Below are positions 21,207 to 32,850 of a stretch of DNA of 64,000 nucleotides, one piece after another (the first letter of the stretch is position 1; every line of letters starts with the position of its first letter). The position numbers and the translations under genes were made by a program. This DNA comes from Dactylorhiza incarnata (lineage: Eukaryota > Streptophyta > Magnoliopsida > Asparagales > Orchidaceae): contig JAWHQI010000328.1 in NCBI GenBank assembly GCA_033032865.1, forward strand, positions 620,001 to 684,000, written 5' to 3'. The notes under the pieces were generated by a model. That model saw only the letters and a list, made by a program, of their open reading frames with translations, was not told the DNA's origin and made no database searches.

Positions 21207-22895
21207 ATGCCTCCAAAGAAGGAAGGATTCCTCTTCGAAGGAAGTGAGGTGGTAAAGAAAGGGTTCATGGAAGGACCAGAAGAAGTTCAAGATGCCATTA
21301 AGCTATTGGACATCGTCGGCCTGGAATTTGTCCTCTCCGAACCAATAGTGATTCTCAAAAGAGAAGTGGTGGAGTTCTACTTAAATGCCAAAGGTAACTC
21401 AAAAGGAACGTCCGTGAATAGCTTAATCAACGGGACAAAGGTCAAAGTAAATCCTAAGAGATTGGCTAGGGAACTTCAGTTACCGACTTTCGCAAAGGGG
21501 GAAGTCGATGAAGAGGTCACCCAGGAAGACCTTGACAAGGCTCTGGCATGGTGCGGGCATTCGAGCAAGACCCATGGGTCCATAGAAAGGAAGAACCTGA
21601 ATCAACAAGGTAAACTGGTGGCCGATATAGTAGGTAAAGCTCTCCTCTGCAAGGTTGGGTCGCATTATAGAATATCCAAGCCTATGTTCGAATTAATGGC
21701 AAGGATAATCCTTAGTAAAAGGACCAACTGGGGTCAGCACATCTCTAAGAGGATACAAGAAAGCTTTCAAGCTCCAAATCTTGGAATAATTCTATAATTA
21801 TACCTTCTGCAAACCTACCCTGAAAGCTTCAACAAAAGCTATGGAGTAAAAATATATCACATGAAAAGAATGGACATCGAAATCCTTGCAAGATGGGAGA
21901 AACCCCTGACTAAGCCTCCCACGAAGTCAAAAACTGCGGAAGATGCAAAAAGGAAGGGAGAAAGCTTATCTAAAGAGAGTAAGTCAGGGAACATCTCACC
22001 TCCATCTGCAGGAATAGATCCAAGAAGTGCTGAAACTGAGGGGGAGAAAAACAGTAAGGTCCCTGCTCAAGTAAAAACAGTGATCCAAAAGATCATAGGG
22101 GCTGAGGATGCTGATTATTCTGAATCAGCAATGCAAGAGGACAACCAAGAAACTATCAATGATCAGCAAGGTCCTGAGAAGGAGGGTGAGCCAAGCTACT
22201 CACCAATAGGCAAATCTCTATCTCCAATAATGGAAGGGAATGAAGGAGAGGAACAAGAGAACTCATATCCAGAGAATAGACAAGAGGAGCCCTCACTCTT
22301 ATCTCAAATAAAGATGCTCCTGGAAGAGCAAAGATTAAAACTGGAAAGCTATGTCACTTCTGCTATCAGTAATCTAAGAAGGGAACTGTCTGCTGAAACA
22401 GCAACCCTAAGAAATGATGTGAAAAGTCTATAAGAACTCACTGCCCGTTCTCACAAGGGTTTATCAAACCTAGGGACTAATCAATCATTGATTATCAAAA
22501 GCATAGAAAAGGCCTACATTGCGTCCACTAGAAGGATGACTGAACACAAGACTGAGATCACATAAAGCATAGATCAACACAATAAGGATCTAGACAGTAA
22601 CCTTCTTGAAACCAAAAATTACTTGGAAGGAGGAATTCACATGCTCAAAAACAAGATTCTGGCCTCTAAGGAGAATCTCCAAAGGGGGATATCTGAAGAA
22701 GTCATAAAGGGGGAGAAAACAGTGATATAGGCCAGCAGTAATCATGCCATCTGGATCTCAAACACTATCCGGGAAGCGATAAATCTTCCTCCTCTATACT
22801 ATGATGAGCCTACTGAAGAGCAAGCTGATAAGAAGCATAAAGTAAGTTGCAAGAAAGCAAAAGGTGATGCTGATATAAGAGCACCAGAGAAATAG
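21207..22895 (+). pseudogene. Env-like / plant-transposon-type ORF of element E, interrupted by stops
   Basis: One frame runs from MPPKKEGFLFEG at 21207 to EK-stop at 22895, broken by stops at about 21796, 22431, 22563 and 22728. The first 196 codons (KREVVEFYLNAKGN, TSVNSLINGTKVKVNPKRLAREL, QQGKLVADIVGKALL) resemble the domain found in extra ORFs of plant retroelements (Pfam 'putative plant transposon protein' type; family membership judged by eye). Then comes a Lys/Glu/Ser/Pro-rich stretch and coiled-coil segments (LLEEQRLKLESYVTSAISNL; YLEGGIHMLKNKILASKENL). Position between gag and the 3' LTR fits the env-like gene of Sireviruses. I see no clear transmembrane segment. Confidence 0.65.
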
Positions 22896-23107
22896 ATGGC
22901 TAAAACCTTAAGGGGGGGGGGGGGGGGGGGGGGGTTAAATGTAGAAATGTCAAAACTTTTGAAAGCATTTGGCACTATTTATAAAATGGTCAAGATTATG
23001 TGTTTACTCAATTCTGCTAAAATGTCATCCTTAAATGTTTATCTACTTACTTGTTAAAGTCTATTTTGTGAATGGCATTTATCATTGAGTGGGTTATGAC
23101 TTCTTCA

Positions 23108-23120
23108 AATAGGGGGAGAT
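23108..23120 (+). promoter_or_regulatory. Polypurine tract of element E
   Basis: AATAGGGGGAGAT ends exactly at the 3' LTR start. A run of 20-plus G at about 22914-22934 lies 190 bases upstream. Confidence 0.87.
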
Positions 23121-24789
23121 TGTTGGGAACAATGCCCTGCAATGTTCCTGATTTGAAGAAGTGCTCAGCTCAATGATAAATGCAAGTTGTATTTAACATT
23201 CCATCCAGTTTATGCTTGCAGAGATTGACAACACATCATGTACCTTAGTTATTTAACTAAGTACCATATCGTCGACAAAGAATGCTTATCGTTGTAATGA
23301 TGAGCAAAGCAACCGCTAAGACACGGCAAGATTGTCGAGCTCAAAAGGAAGATCGACGACCGCTGAAATTTGGCGTGTTTGTCGAGCGCAGAAGGAAGAT
23401 CGTCGAGCTCAGAAGGAAGATCGGCGACCGCTGAGATTTGGCGTGTTCGTCGAGCGCAGAAGCAAGATCGTCGAACTCGGAAGGAAGATCGTCGACCGCT
23501 GAGACTCGGCAAGATCGTCGAATGAAGAATACATATCATCGAACGAAGGATGGCAAGTTCGTCGATCACAGAATGTTGTTCGTCGAACGCAGAAAAGACG
23601 CAGTATCGTCGACTTCACCAAAGTGGTCGTGTCGTCGAGAAAGAATAAACATCGTCGAAAAGAACGCATGTCGTCGAGAGAACAATATGATCACGACGAC
23701 ATGATGCAAGAAGGAAGATCGCGATGACATAGTCAGAGATAGCTTGTCGTTGTAATGATGGAAATATCTTCAAGACAGAATTCAAAATATTACGGATGCG
23801 CTGTCAACATTTAATGCTGCCGCCTGATTGTCTAATCAGCGCATGCTCTTAAGGAAGGGAGCGTTTGACACTTAAGGCGCTTTTTCAGAAGACCGTTGGG
23901 GACCTCGCAGCCTTATAAAAGAGATAAGAGGTTGCCCTAACACAGAATCAATCAATCGATCGATCAAAAAAAAGAAGCCTGCTGTGCAAGAAAAAGAACG
24001 AGAGAAAGAATCACGCAGCTCTTCAATAGAACAGTGTATTCAGCGGAGAAGAAAGAGAACAAGATTCAAGCGTTCTCTAAAGAATCAGCCATCTTCATTG
24101 ACTGAGAAGTCGCCAATCAACATCAGGCAAAAAGTAGAGATTGAAGAAGAACTGCGCTGTCAAAGATCTGAATCAGAAGAATCTTCTTCAACTCAAGTAG
24201 CCGATCTCCATCAGGCTAAGTTGCCAATCACCATCAGGCAGAAGAAGCAGTTTTATTTACTGTTATTTCTTGTAAGGCTTGCGGGCCAATTTGTCTAGCT
24301 TGAGGGTTGGAGAGCTGTGAGGCTTGAGGGCCAGGGCAGTGCACTTGCGGGTGCGATCTGTCGAGCTTGCAGGTTCGGGGGCAGTAGGGGCTTGCGGGCC
24401 TAGGTTGTTGGGACTTGCGGGTCAGTGTTGTAGGGCTTGAGGGCCCGAGTGTCGAGCTTGCGGGCTCGGGGGAAGTAGGGGATTGCGGACCTAGGCTGTT
24501 GGGACTTGCGGGTCCGTGTTTTAAGGCTTGAGGGCCTGAAGTTTTTGGCGGCGTTTGACGAGCCTAGCACACTGCTAGGTAGGTGCAGAGGGAGAGAGGA
24601 CTACTCAAGACACCCGGTCTTGAGGAACCTCTATAGATCATTGTGTGTTTTCTGTGTTTTGCTCTTTATCTTATAGATCCATTAATCAGAAACCAACAAC
24701 ATCATAGAGGGGAAGAAATAAATTTGAAAAACCTATTCACCCCCCCCCCCCCCCTCTAGGTGATAAAGTAGACACCTCCATAAACAACA
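23121..24789 (+). repeat. 3' LTR of element E (1669 bp)
   Basis: Collinear with 17234-18890 from TGTTGGGAAC to ATAAACAACA. Differences include unit number in the palindrome array, a short insertion (TTGCTCTTTATC at about 24659) and 15 rather than 29 C in the C-tract. Confidence 0.93.
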
Positions 24790-24794
24790 AGTTC

Positions 24795-25108
24795 TTTCAA
24801 GAAAATTCCAAATTTCATATGTGGTAGGTAAATTATAAATAAGTTTAAAAATATTTTGATCTAATGCACAAAATTGACTATTTATAGATTTTGCATTTAA
24901 AGCAATTTCGTTTCTAGTTAGTACGCTAGGTGGCTTTTCAATAATAATATTCCAAACTTCTTCATCTAAAGCTTTAAGTAAAATTTTCATTAATATTTTC
25001 AACCCTTTTATAAATTTTGCCCTTAAATAAAGGTGGTGAAAATACTTTTTCATTTATATTAAAATTTTCCCCACTAGTAGAAGCGAGATCATGATCAAGG
25101 GACATCAT
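24795..25108 (-). pseudogene. gag: Gag-like protein of element C, N-terminal portion
   Basis: It starts MMSLDHDLAS at 25108, 36 bases after the PBS, reads VFSPPLFKGKIYK, then shifts frame near 24975-25050 and continues MKILLKALDEEVWNIIIEKP, NAKSINSQFCALDQNIFKLIYN and YEIWNFLER. Element E interrupts the next codons; the gene continues at 17228 with TYDSPSVGMEQTQ. The motif order is that of the element G protein. Confidence 0.82.
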
Positions 25109-25143
25109 TATTCCCGGTTGCTAAGCCGATTTTGAAATAACCT

Positions 25144-25155
25144 CCCCTGATACCA
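25144..25155 (-). promoter_or_regulatory. Primer-binding site of element C (decayed)
   Basis: The minus strand reads TGGTATCAGGGG, matching TGGTATCAGAGC except for two positions, two bases after the LTR. Confidence 0.8.
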
Positions 25156-25157
25156 CT

Positions 25158-25966
25158 TGTTGGATCTTGAGGCTCCCTTAGAGGGGGGGTGAATAAGGGT
25201 TTTAGAAAACTTTAAACTTGTATAGAAAATGTTTGTGATTTTATAAGAAGTAGATTGAATCAAAAGTAAAGAGATAGAAATTAGAAATGAAATCAATTTT
25301 ATTAAGCAAGAAAAGACATGATTATCATTTATAAAAATGATTACAAAATCTGATTTCTATGACGCTAGAAATCGAAAGAAAATTATGAAATACTCTTTTT
25401 ATTTTATATACCGACTCTTCTCACTAAGAACCGGTTGGTTTTTGCCGATCTCTCCCCAAATACAGCCTCAAGCCACTCTAGCCCTTCTATCCCTAGAAAG
25501 GCCTCAAGGACCCCCTAGATCTACTCCCTAGACCCATCCGCCAACACAAGGCAAATTTCTCCCTAAGTCCTACCCAAACCTAGTCGCCAACACGAGGCGA
25601 ATTCACGAACCGATTACAAAGATAAATATAAAATACAAAAGACAAATATAAAAACTCCCTATGAGGTAATCTGAAGGAGATGCCGAATAATCGCTGAAGA
25701 ACATTAAAGTACAAGCGTGCATTCTTCGCGTTGAGTTAGCATGTTGATCCAAGCCTCCTTTGATTCCTACTTGAAATTTAGTGGGAGATCCTTTGTGGTC
25801 TGGAAATACGGCCCCACAAGTAATTCAGAGTGCTGGAATAGGGTTCCTTAGCATTAGATTGTGGAGAAGATGAAATCCACCTATTTATAGGAATGGACAT
25901 TAACGTCGGCGTTAAGGCTAACGCCTGGCGTTGACCCAATATAGAAATGTTTTGATGGCTCGGATC
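25158..25966 (-). repeat. 5' LTR of element C, truncated at its 5' side
   Basis: Collinear with 9960-10768 of the 3' LTR (TGTTGGATCTTGAGG to TTTGATGGCTCGGATC). The sequence switches to LTR F at 25967. Confidence 0.9.
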
Positions 25967-27028
25967 TGTTGGAACATCGTCTTCAGCATTTCCTAGGTTT
26001 GAGAATAACAAATCCTATATGTATTTGATCTTGTGTGCTTAAGTGTTCAGGAAATAAGTCCATATGACTCAAGGATAACATAAGAAGGTTGCCCCAAGAT
26101 TTGAACCCAAAATTCCAACATGCCCACTAGTGTCGACGGTAGCACCTAGCGCAGGCGCTAGCTATGATTAGCGAAATTCCGGGAGCATCTTTAGAAGGCG
26201 CTAGCGCCAGGCGGTAGCGGATAGAGCAGGCGGTAGCGCGGAGCACAAGAGGCAAGGAGGCAGAGTTTCCCTGGAATGAAATATATGCACGTACAGAATA
26301 ATTCTATATCGAGATAGCACCGACGGTAGCGCTAGCGCTCACTCCTATAAAAGGAGACCTCTTCTCTCATTTTCCTCACAAAAGTTTGAGAGAGGTTTAG
26401 CGCAACAATTCCAGAGCCTTATTCGGTCGAGAGTTGATCTCCCACCAAAAGCTTAGAGAGTTTCTGAAGGAGGACTTCATCACGCTATATCCGAAGGGAG
26501 ATCGCTTCAACCTTGCTTATTCTACAGCGATCCTTCGTCTCCGACTTCAGAAGCTTCTTAGAGGGAGTTTTTATTATTGTCATTTCATATCTTTTGTAAA
26601 CCGTTAAAGAATTTGCCTTGTGTTGGCGACTAGGTCTGAGTAGGTCTTAGGGCAGAAATTTGCCTCGCGTTGGCGCTAGATCTAGGTTAGGTCTAGAGGG
26701 TGCTCGAGGCCATATCTGGGGAAGGATTGGCTAGAGCGGCTTGAGGCCGTATCCGGGGAAGGAGATGCTAGGGCCACCGGTTCGTGGAGATACGAGTCGG
26801 GATAGAAAACGAAAAAGAGTTTAATTATTATTTGTCTCCGATTTCTAGCGTTATAAGAAATCAAGTTTTGTAAACTCTTCTTTCCATATTAATAAAATGA
26901 TGTCTCATTTTTATTTGCTTGATTTCTTATCTTAATCTCTTATATTTTCAAATATCTTAAATATATAATATAAGTTTTTAAAACCCTTATTCACCCTCCC
27001 CCCTCAAAGGGCGGCTACAGATCCATCA
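25967..27028 (+). repeat. 5' LTR of element F (1062 bp)
   Basis: TGTTGGAACATCGTC to AGATCCATCA. The word array (GGCGCTAGCGCCAGGCGGTAG and relatives) at about 26125-26340 is directly followed by the TATA box CTATAAAAGG at 26345-26354. The C-tract hairpin reads CCCTT...AAGGG. Confidence 0.9.
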
Positions 27029-27030
27029 AA

Positions 27031-27042
27031 TGGTATCAGAGC
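27031..27042 (+). promoter_or_regulatory. Primer-binding site of element F
   Basis: TGGTATCAGAGC two bases after the LTR. Confidence 0.92.
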
Positions 27043-27077
27043 CAGGTTATTCCAAATTGGTCTAACAACCGGGAATA

Positions 27078-28167
27078 ATGGCGTCTCATGATCTCGCTTT
27101 TATTAGTGGGGTAAATTTTTATGAAGAAGAAAAATCTCTTAAACCACCTTTATTCGAAGGGAGAAATTATAAAGGGTGGAAATTTTTAATGGAAAAGTTT
27201 ATTAAAAATTTAGATATCAATGCATGGGATATAGCAATAGTTAGACCAGCGAATGAATCAAATAAACAGGAAGGTCATCTAAATGCAAAAGCTTTAAATA
27301 GTATTTTCGGTGCTTTATCTCAAGAAATTTTCAAATTGATATATTATTTTTCTAGTGCATACAAAGTATGAAAATTTCTTGAAGAAATGTATGATTCTCC
27401 ATCTACAGGTATGGAACAAACGCAAGAAGTGGAGAACATACAAGATTGCACAAATGGACAAGAAAGCTCCTCTCATGATGGATCAATGGAGTGCACATCA
27501 AGTGGAAAAGAAGAAATCATATCTTTGGAAGAGGAATGCCAAATAGACGAAGATAACAAAGAAAATCTATGCTCAAATATCACATCATCCAAAAGCACTG
27601 TAAGGAAATCAAATCCTCTTATTGTTTGCAATTTTATTTCTACTTTACAATTGCTACAAATTACGAAGCGCAAAATTAAGAAATAAAAAAATGCGAATTA
27701 TAAATTGCGCTTAGAAAATAAAGATTTAAAGGCAAAAGTTAAAGTATAATTAAATTCTGATTTATCTAGTTTTCCCCATGAAAATATAAAACCTTGTTTT
27801 GATTGTAGTAATAGTAAAGAAAAATTAAAGTTTTTTGAAAAAAGAACTATTAATTGTAAAAGAACATAATGAAAAATTATCCATAGAAAATTTATCTTTC
27901 AAAAGTGATTGTGCTACATGCAAAAGTTATAAAATTGAAATCAAAGAGATGGATGAAACATTTGAGGAATTTAGAAATAATTATCAAACTCATATCGACT
28001 CTGTTATTTCCACTCTTAAAAATAGCACACGTGCCTATAATAAAGCTAGAAATAATCTGATGATAAAAATGATGAATTAAAATCAAAAATTAACTTGCTT
28101 ATGAAAATTATAAATACAAATTCACAATATCAAGCTATATCTAAAAACAAGTTGAATATGAATATCT
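27078..28167 (+). pseudogene. gag: Gag-like coiled-coil protein of element F, truncated
   Basis: Starts MASHDLAFISGVNF. PPLFEGRNYKGWKFLMEKFI and KALNSIFGALSQEIFKLIYY follow, then an in-frame UGA at about 27370 (AYKV-stop-KFLEEMYDSPS). The frame continues to about 27686 with TGMEQTQEVENIQD, an acidic stretch and TKRKIKK, and then in broken frames with the coiled coil (ENLSFKSDCATCKSY; KIEIKEMDETFEEF). It stops at the deletion junction. Aligns throughout with element G; no zinc knuckle. Confidence 0.83.
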
Positions 28168-28689
28168 TATATTATTGCTTATATTGCAGTTTGTCTTCCC
28201 TTCCTACCACCCGGTGCCTTGGAGTCGTCGGGGGAGCGGATGTGAAGCCACTTAGTCTTTATGACTAACGGTTGCTACGTCCCTCTTTTTAGGAGCGCAC
28301 CCTGGAGCAGCAGCGCACGACGCTGGAGGAGGATAGCCAGGTCAGGACGACAGGGCTGAAGGCCGCGATACCCTCACTACCATTGGTGATGGGTGTGAGC
28401 TCAGTTTGAGATGTAGCCTTAGGGCAAGCTTGATACTCTGATACTTTTGCAGGAGCTCTCAGAGCTTCTTGTCTTTTGTACTTATTTGGACACTTACTTA
28501 TGTGAATATATTTATATGGCTTCTTGCTTTTACATTATTGATGGGTTGATGTTGTTCAGTTGGTTTGGCCGGAAGGATGGGCGTCTTGTGGGGGAGGTTA
28601 GCTCGTGTGTTGGCACTCCCGCAAGGTGGCTGTCCTGGGCATAAGACTCCCCTCGGCCGTGTCGTGTGTTCCGGGAGGGGGATCTTACA
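28168..28689 (+). repeat. 5' LTR remnant of T1 (3' end only)
   Basis: Matches 40981-41471 from TATATTATTGCTTATATTGC to GGATCTTACA with scattered changes, including an extra ~45 bases at about 28620-28650. The upstream ~3.3 kb of the LTR is missing. Confidence 0.88.
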
Positions 28690-28691
28690 AA

Positions 28692-28703
28692 TGGTATCAG
28701 ATT
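28692..28703 (+). promoter_or_regulatory. Primer-binding site of T1
   Basis: TGGTATCAGATT two bases after the LTR end; tRNA-Met type with changes at the last two positions. Confidence 0.8.
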
Positions 28704-31312
28704 GCAACGATCCTGAGATAAAGAAGTCCATTAAACCACTAGGCCACCCCAGCTAGCTAAATCAGTTTGAGGATAAACTGATGCAGTGGAAGCGGTGGTG
28801 TGCCCATATGTGATTCACATTAAGTATGTCCACTTTTTCCTATAGAAAGTGCCAACCTAAGCCAAACGCGTACCCTTGCGTATAGATGCTGGCTCATTCC
28901 GTGACAGTAATTGGTATTCTCATTCCAACCGTCAGAGTTGGTTTGGCATAGGATTGATGCCAACCTAACTAGGATACCATTTTGGTCGACTTAGCAGGAT
29001 ATGTCGTGACATACCCTAACCTTATACCGATCTCAGGGATGATGTGGCCAAGCAAAAAGTGACCTCAAGTGACTAAGGGAAGAGTTTAACGTTACTGTAG
29101 ATGCTAGGGACTCACACCCTGAGATTTCTATCTCGGATATGGAGTAATATTATCACCTTACCCAAAATATTAGGATAATATCAATGAGATTGGTGCCTGT
29201 AGTCTATTATCAGCTTAGTAAAAGACCACTAAGCATGTCTTTATACGGTATGTGGATACCTCCCCCCTTCTAATTATGTAGAAGAAACTCAGCCAAAGAG
29301 ATACGGGGGTTTATCTCTTCGTTTATTGGGCTAGTTATGTACCGTCTTGGGTTCCCTGAGGATTTAAAATCGTTGTAATTTTTTACATTGGAAGTGGAGA
29401 CCCTTGAAGAGTTAATTCACCTTAAGCATGGCGGACTGCTAAGACAATGCTTGGGTTGATAGGAATTTTATTAGCGGAATAAGAAAGGAAAGCATTTTGA
29501 AGATGAAAATTTCCTCTATATTGTTCTAAGATTATGTGGATAAGTAGCGAGGAGAGTAGTAAATTAACACTTCGGGGATATGCAGATATGTTGTGATAAC
29601 ATTATAACTGGGAAGTTAATGAAATTTTGTGCATGCATTGATGGTATGATGATAAACTACCCCTGAGTTTGGAAATTCTTGGTGAACATTCCCTTAGTGT
29701 TGTAATTACTTGACATTGGAAAATTAATAAGTGTTAGGCGGTGGAGTCAACAAGATTAGTATGACGTGATTGATGATCTAAAATCCTACAAGTTTTTATA
29801 AAATAAACATGCCATGGATGATCGTTGGCAGGGATGGTAGGGCGCTTGGAATGGATTTGATTTAGTTTATCATATTGTGAAGTATGACCTACTTTTGGTA
29901 GTTTGCATAACCCGTGTCGAAGGGAAATCATCATGAGCCTTGCACCTTGGTTCATGTTGAGTTCAAACATATATAAATGTACCAGATGATTGGATGTTAT
30001 TTGTACATGCCCTCATTGCAATGAGATGCAGCTTGGGCGTCGCCGTGAAAATTTGAATTTCTACATCACGGCTGATATATAAGTGCGTCGATACGGGGAT
30101 CTATAGGGTAAGAACTCTAAGTCGAGGAGGATATGCCCCTAAGGTTTGTGCTCATACGTGAAATGAATGTACCATATAGGCCGTGGAAGAAATTTAGTCC
30201 AAAAATGTATGGGGGCTTGTCCCTTCGTTTATTGGACTATTTACGTATCGACTTCATTTTCCCTTAGATCTTATGTATTTGAAGAGTACGTGAACAATGA
30301 TGATTAGATTCGTGATAACCTCTCAATATGGGTGATAACGTCAAGGGTGTTGAGACACATCGTTAATTGAACACGTGAAGGGGATATTGATGATAAGTTG
30401 CACTTACTTATTTAGTGAGATATGAATATGTCTCTATACGAACAAGTAAGAGTACGTGTAGAATTTTACCTCGACGAGGTAGATTTCTAAAGGCTCTGTA
30501 CCGAAACCCAACCGTTGGATAAGGTATATGTTCACGGTTGAGGAGCCCTTAAATGAATGATTTAAATCACGGGATAAAAATGGCGCCAATTTTTGAATCT
30601 GGTGCAAATCAAAGTAGAATCGGGAGTAGACAAAAGTAACACTTGACTCGAGGTCACGTGTTATTAGAAAGGAACGATGTGATTATCACCCATGCGAGGT
30701 GTAGAGTCATGGATTCACCTACCTTTGAGCCTCGATAACGATTCATAATATCACCATAACCAATTGATAAGCATTATCGGACGATCACGTGCGGAATTTG
30801 GAAACTATTTGGAAACATAAAAGCTTTCTGAGCTTAAACCCTTGAGCTAGTAACATCATTTTTGGTAGTTGATGGATTGAAAGGGGCATGATGTCATGGC
30901 AAGTACGGTGGGGTGATTGCAGGACTTGACTATTATATGGATTTCAAGTCAAGCGGTAAACTTCCATGATGTTTAACCATTGTAATTATCTTGCCATAAC
31001 TAGATACTGGACTTGGTTGGTGGCTTTTGCGTGAATTATTATAAGGTGATCATAATGATTGTTGAAACTTAATATCAAGTGGATGTCGTGCTAAGTGTAA
31101 AAGATGCGTGTTGTATGAATGATCGCCTCGGACGAGATGACATTGATCGATGGAAGCGATTGATAATGATATAGATAATGATGGTTGTACTAGAAGATGA
31201 GATTAAGGCTTGCTTCTACATTTTTAATACATAAGAGAGACGATCTTGCGGATATAATAACCGTTTAGGTTTGGGGGCTGCTGTATGAAATTAAAAATTC
31301 CTGGGAGCTGTG

Positions 31313-31359
<47 letters not shown>

Positions 31360-32261
31360 CTCTCTTGGTTTGGGAATGTTGTACGCGACTAACATTTCTG
31401 GGTTGCTTTATATATACATAATCTCTCTCCGTTTGGTATGCTCCATGAATTTTTATTCAGGAAATTTCATTCTCCTAATAGTGGCTGGTTGGGCTAAGGC
31501 TCCAGGAAATCTCGTTTACTAGCAATTTCATTACTTGTTGTTTGGGTTCATACTCCCGGAAATTATTCATATTTATCTTCTCATAATGGGCTGGTGGCTG
31601 TTGGGGGTGGTTGGTTTACCCTTCTAGAAAATCTTTACCTAAAAATTATGCTTGGGTGGCTGCTTTCTTGTTCTTTCCTTTAGGAGATAAGGGGTTGGTG
31701 GCTGTTTGGTTTAAGTTAGAGATTCTATATGATTTATGTGCTATTGGTGGCTTGGTTTTAGGAGAAAGGATTGGTCATATCCCCTTATGCTAGTTGCCTG
31801 TTAAACTTTAGGCTAAGCCTTGGGAGGCTCTGTCTGAACCTGGGAATTTCTTTTGCTAGTTTTCGATGATTCAACGAACCATTAATTGCTAACTGTAAAG
31901 TTATGTAGATGCATTTTGGGTTTCGAGCTTTATACATGTTCCAATTATCGACAGCTTTATTCTTACGGTAATGGTTACCAAACGCTCTTATACAATATTA
32001 TACTCTTGCGTATCGGGGTCACTGATCTTAAGGGGATTTAGATCAAAGGTGCAATGAAAGTTGGTTTATTAAGGTGAGGGAATAAGGAAGTATGGGTTTC
32101 GATTGTTTCCGACCTGCCCGTAGTGAGAGCGTGGCTATAAACCCAACTATGTCTTATCACCACCATATTTGTGTTTGCATCAGGATGAGAGACACTTAAG
32201 ATTTCTCTGTGCATAATTTGGATTATAAGTGTCATGAAATATAACGGAAGTACACACGGGA
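28704..32261 (+). other. Noncoding internal region of T1
   Basis: No ORF of note and no gag or pol motif seen on either strand. A phrase ending TTCGTTTATTGG recurs at about 29317, 30221 and 37682. An (AT)n microsatellite is at 31314-31357. Isolated poly-T and poly-A runs only otherwise. Confidence 0.65.
31314..31357. repeat. (AT)n microsatellite
   Basis: About 22 uninterrupted AT dinucleotides. Confidence 0.95.
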
Positions 32262-32369
32262 TGTAACATCCCAACTTAAAAAAAGGGGTCTAGCCGGTTC
32301 AGTTGAACCCTTACAGGAGCTTAGGCTGGGTCAGAGGAAAACCACGACCCGACCTTCGCCACAGAGTGG

Positions 32370-32850
32370 TGGTCACATAGAGAAATGACTGTTTTGGGTA
32401 GCATCATGCTTCGCCACAACGTCAAAGTTGTTCATTGAGCATACGTGCTCCGAATCGACTTCTGTCAGTCGCGTTAGGCTCGTATGGTCGATACGAGTGC
32501 AACAGAATTCGTTTCGTTCCAATCTGAGGTCATCTGGTGAAATTGACCGTTTTGAGTACCGTAGCGCGTCACGCCGACGCAGTTTTAGAGCATAGAGCAT
32601 GTGTGCTCCGAATCGACTTCCGTCGGTTGTGTTAGACTCGTATGGTCGATACGAGTGCAACAAAATTCATTTCGTTGCAATCCGAGGTCGTTTCGAGAAA
32701 ATGACTATTTTGTGTAACGTCGAGCGGCACAACAACGCCATTTTAGATTAATGAGCAAACGAGCTCCGAATTGAATTCTGTCAGTTGCGTTAGACTCATA
32801 TGATCGATTCGAGTGCAACAAAATTTGTTTCGCTCAATTCCGACGTCGTT
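32370..32850. repeat. Threefold ~155-bp repeat in T2
   Basis: Three copies of GAGCA..GAGCTCCGAAT/GTGCTCCGAATCGACTTC followed by the hairpin word TCGTATGGTCGATACGA (TCGTAT pairs with ATACGA) and GAGTGCAACA; the third copy is the most diverged. Confidence 0.87.

Larger units (their letters stand above)
17234..24789 (+). mobile_element. Element E: complete Sirevirus derivative with gag and env-like ORF, no pol
   Basis: Two LTRs (17234-18890 and 23121-24789), a tRNA-Met PBS and a polypurine tract bound a 4.2-kb internal region. The 5-bp duplication AGTTC is perfect at 17229-17233 and 24790-24794. The internal region holds a gag frame and an env-like frame but no RT, RNase H or integrase. It is inserted in the gag of element C, whose reading frame resumes on either side. 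Confidence 0.93.
9960..25966 (-). mobile_element. Element C: gag-only non-autonomous Sirevirus, split by E and truncated by F
   Basis: On the minus strand: 5' LTR (25966-25158, incomplete), PBS, gag N-terminus (25108-24795), gag remainder (17228-15942), about 4.8 kb noncoding, polypurine tract and 3' LTR (11144-9960). Element E (17234-24789) splits gag and element F cuts the 5' LTR at 25967. No protease, integrase or RT is present. Its LTR ends, PBS, gag and noncoding blocks match element G. Confidence 0.88.
25967..28167 (+). mobile_element. Element F: gag-only Sirevirus derivative, 3' truncated
   Basis: 5' LTR, PBS and gag-like gene of the C/G family on the plus strand, inserted in C's 5' LTR (GGATC at 25962-25966 is half of the target-site duplication). 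About 1.1 kb into the internal region the sequence changes without a structural boundary to the LTR of T1 at about 28168, so the rest of F was deleted. Confidence 0.87.
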
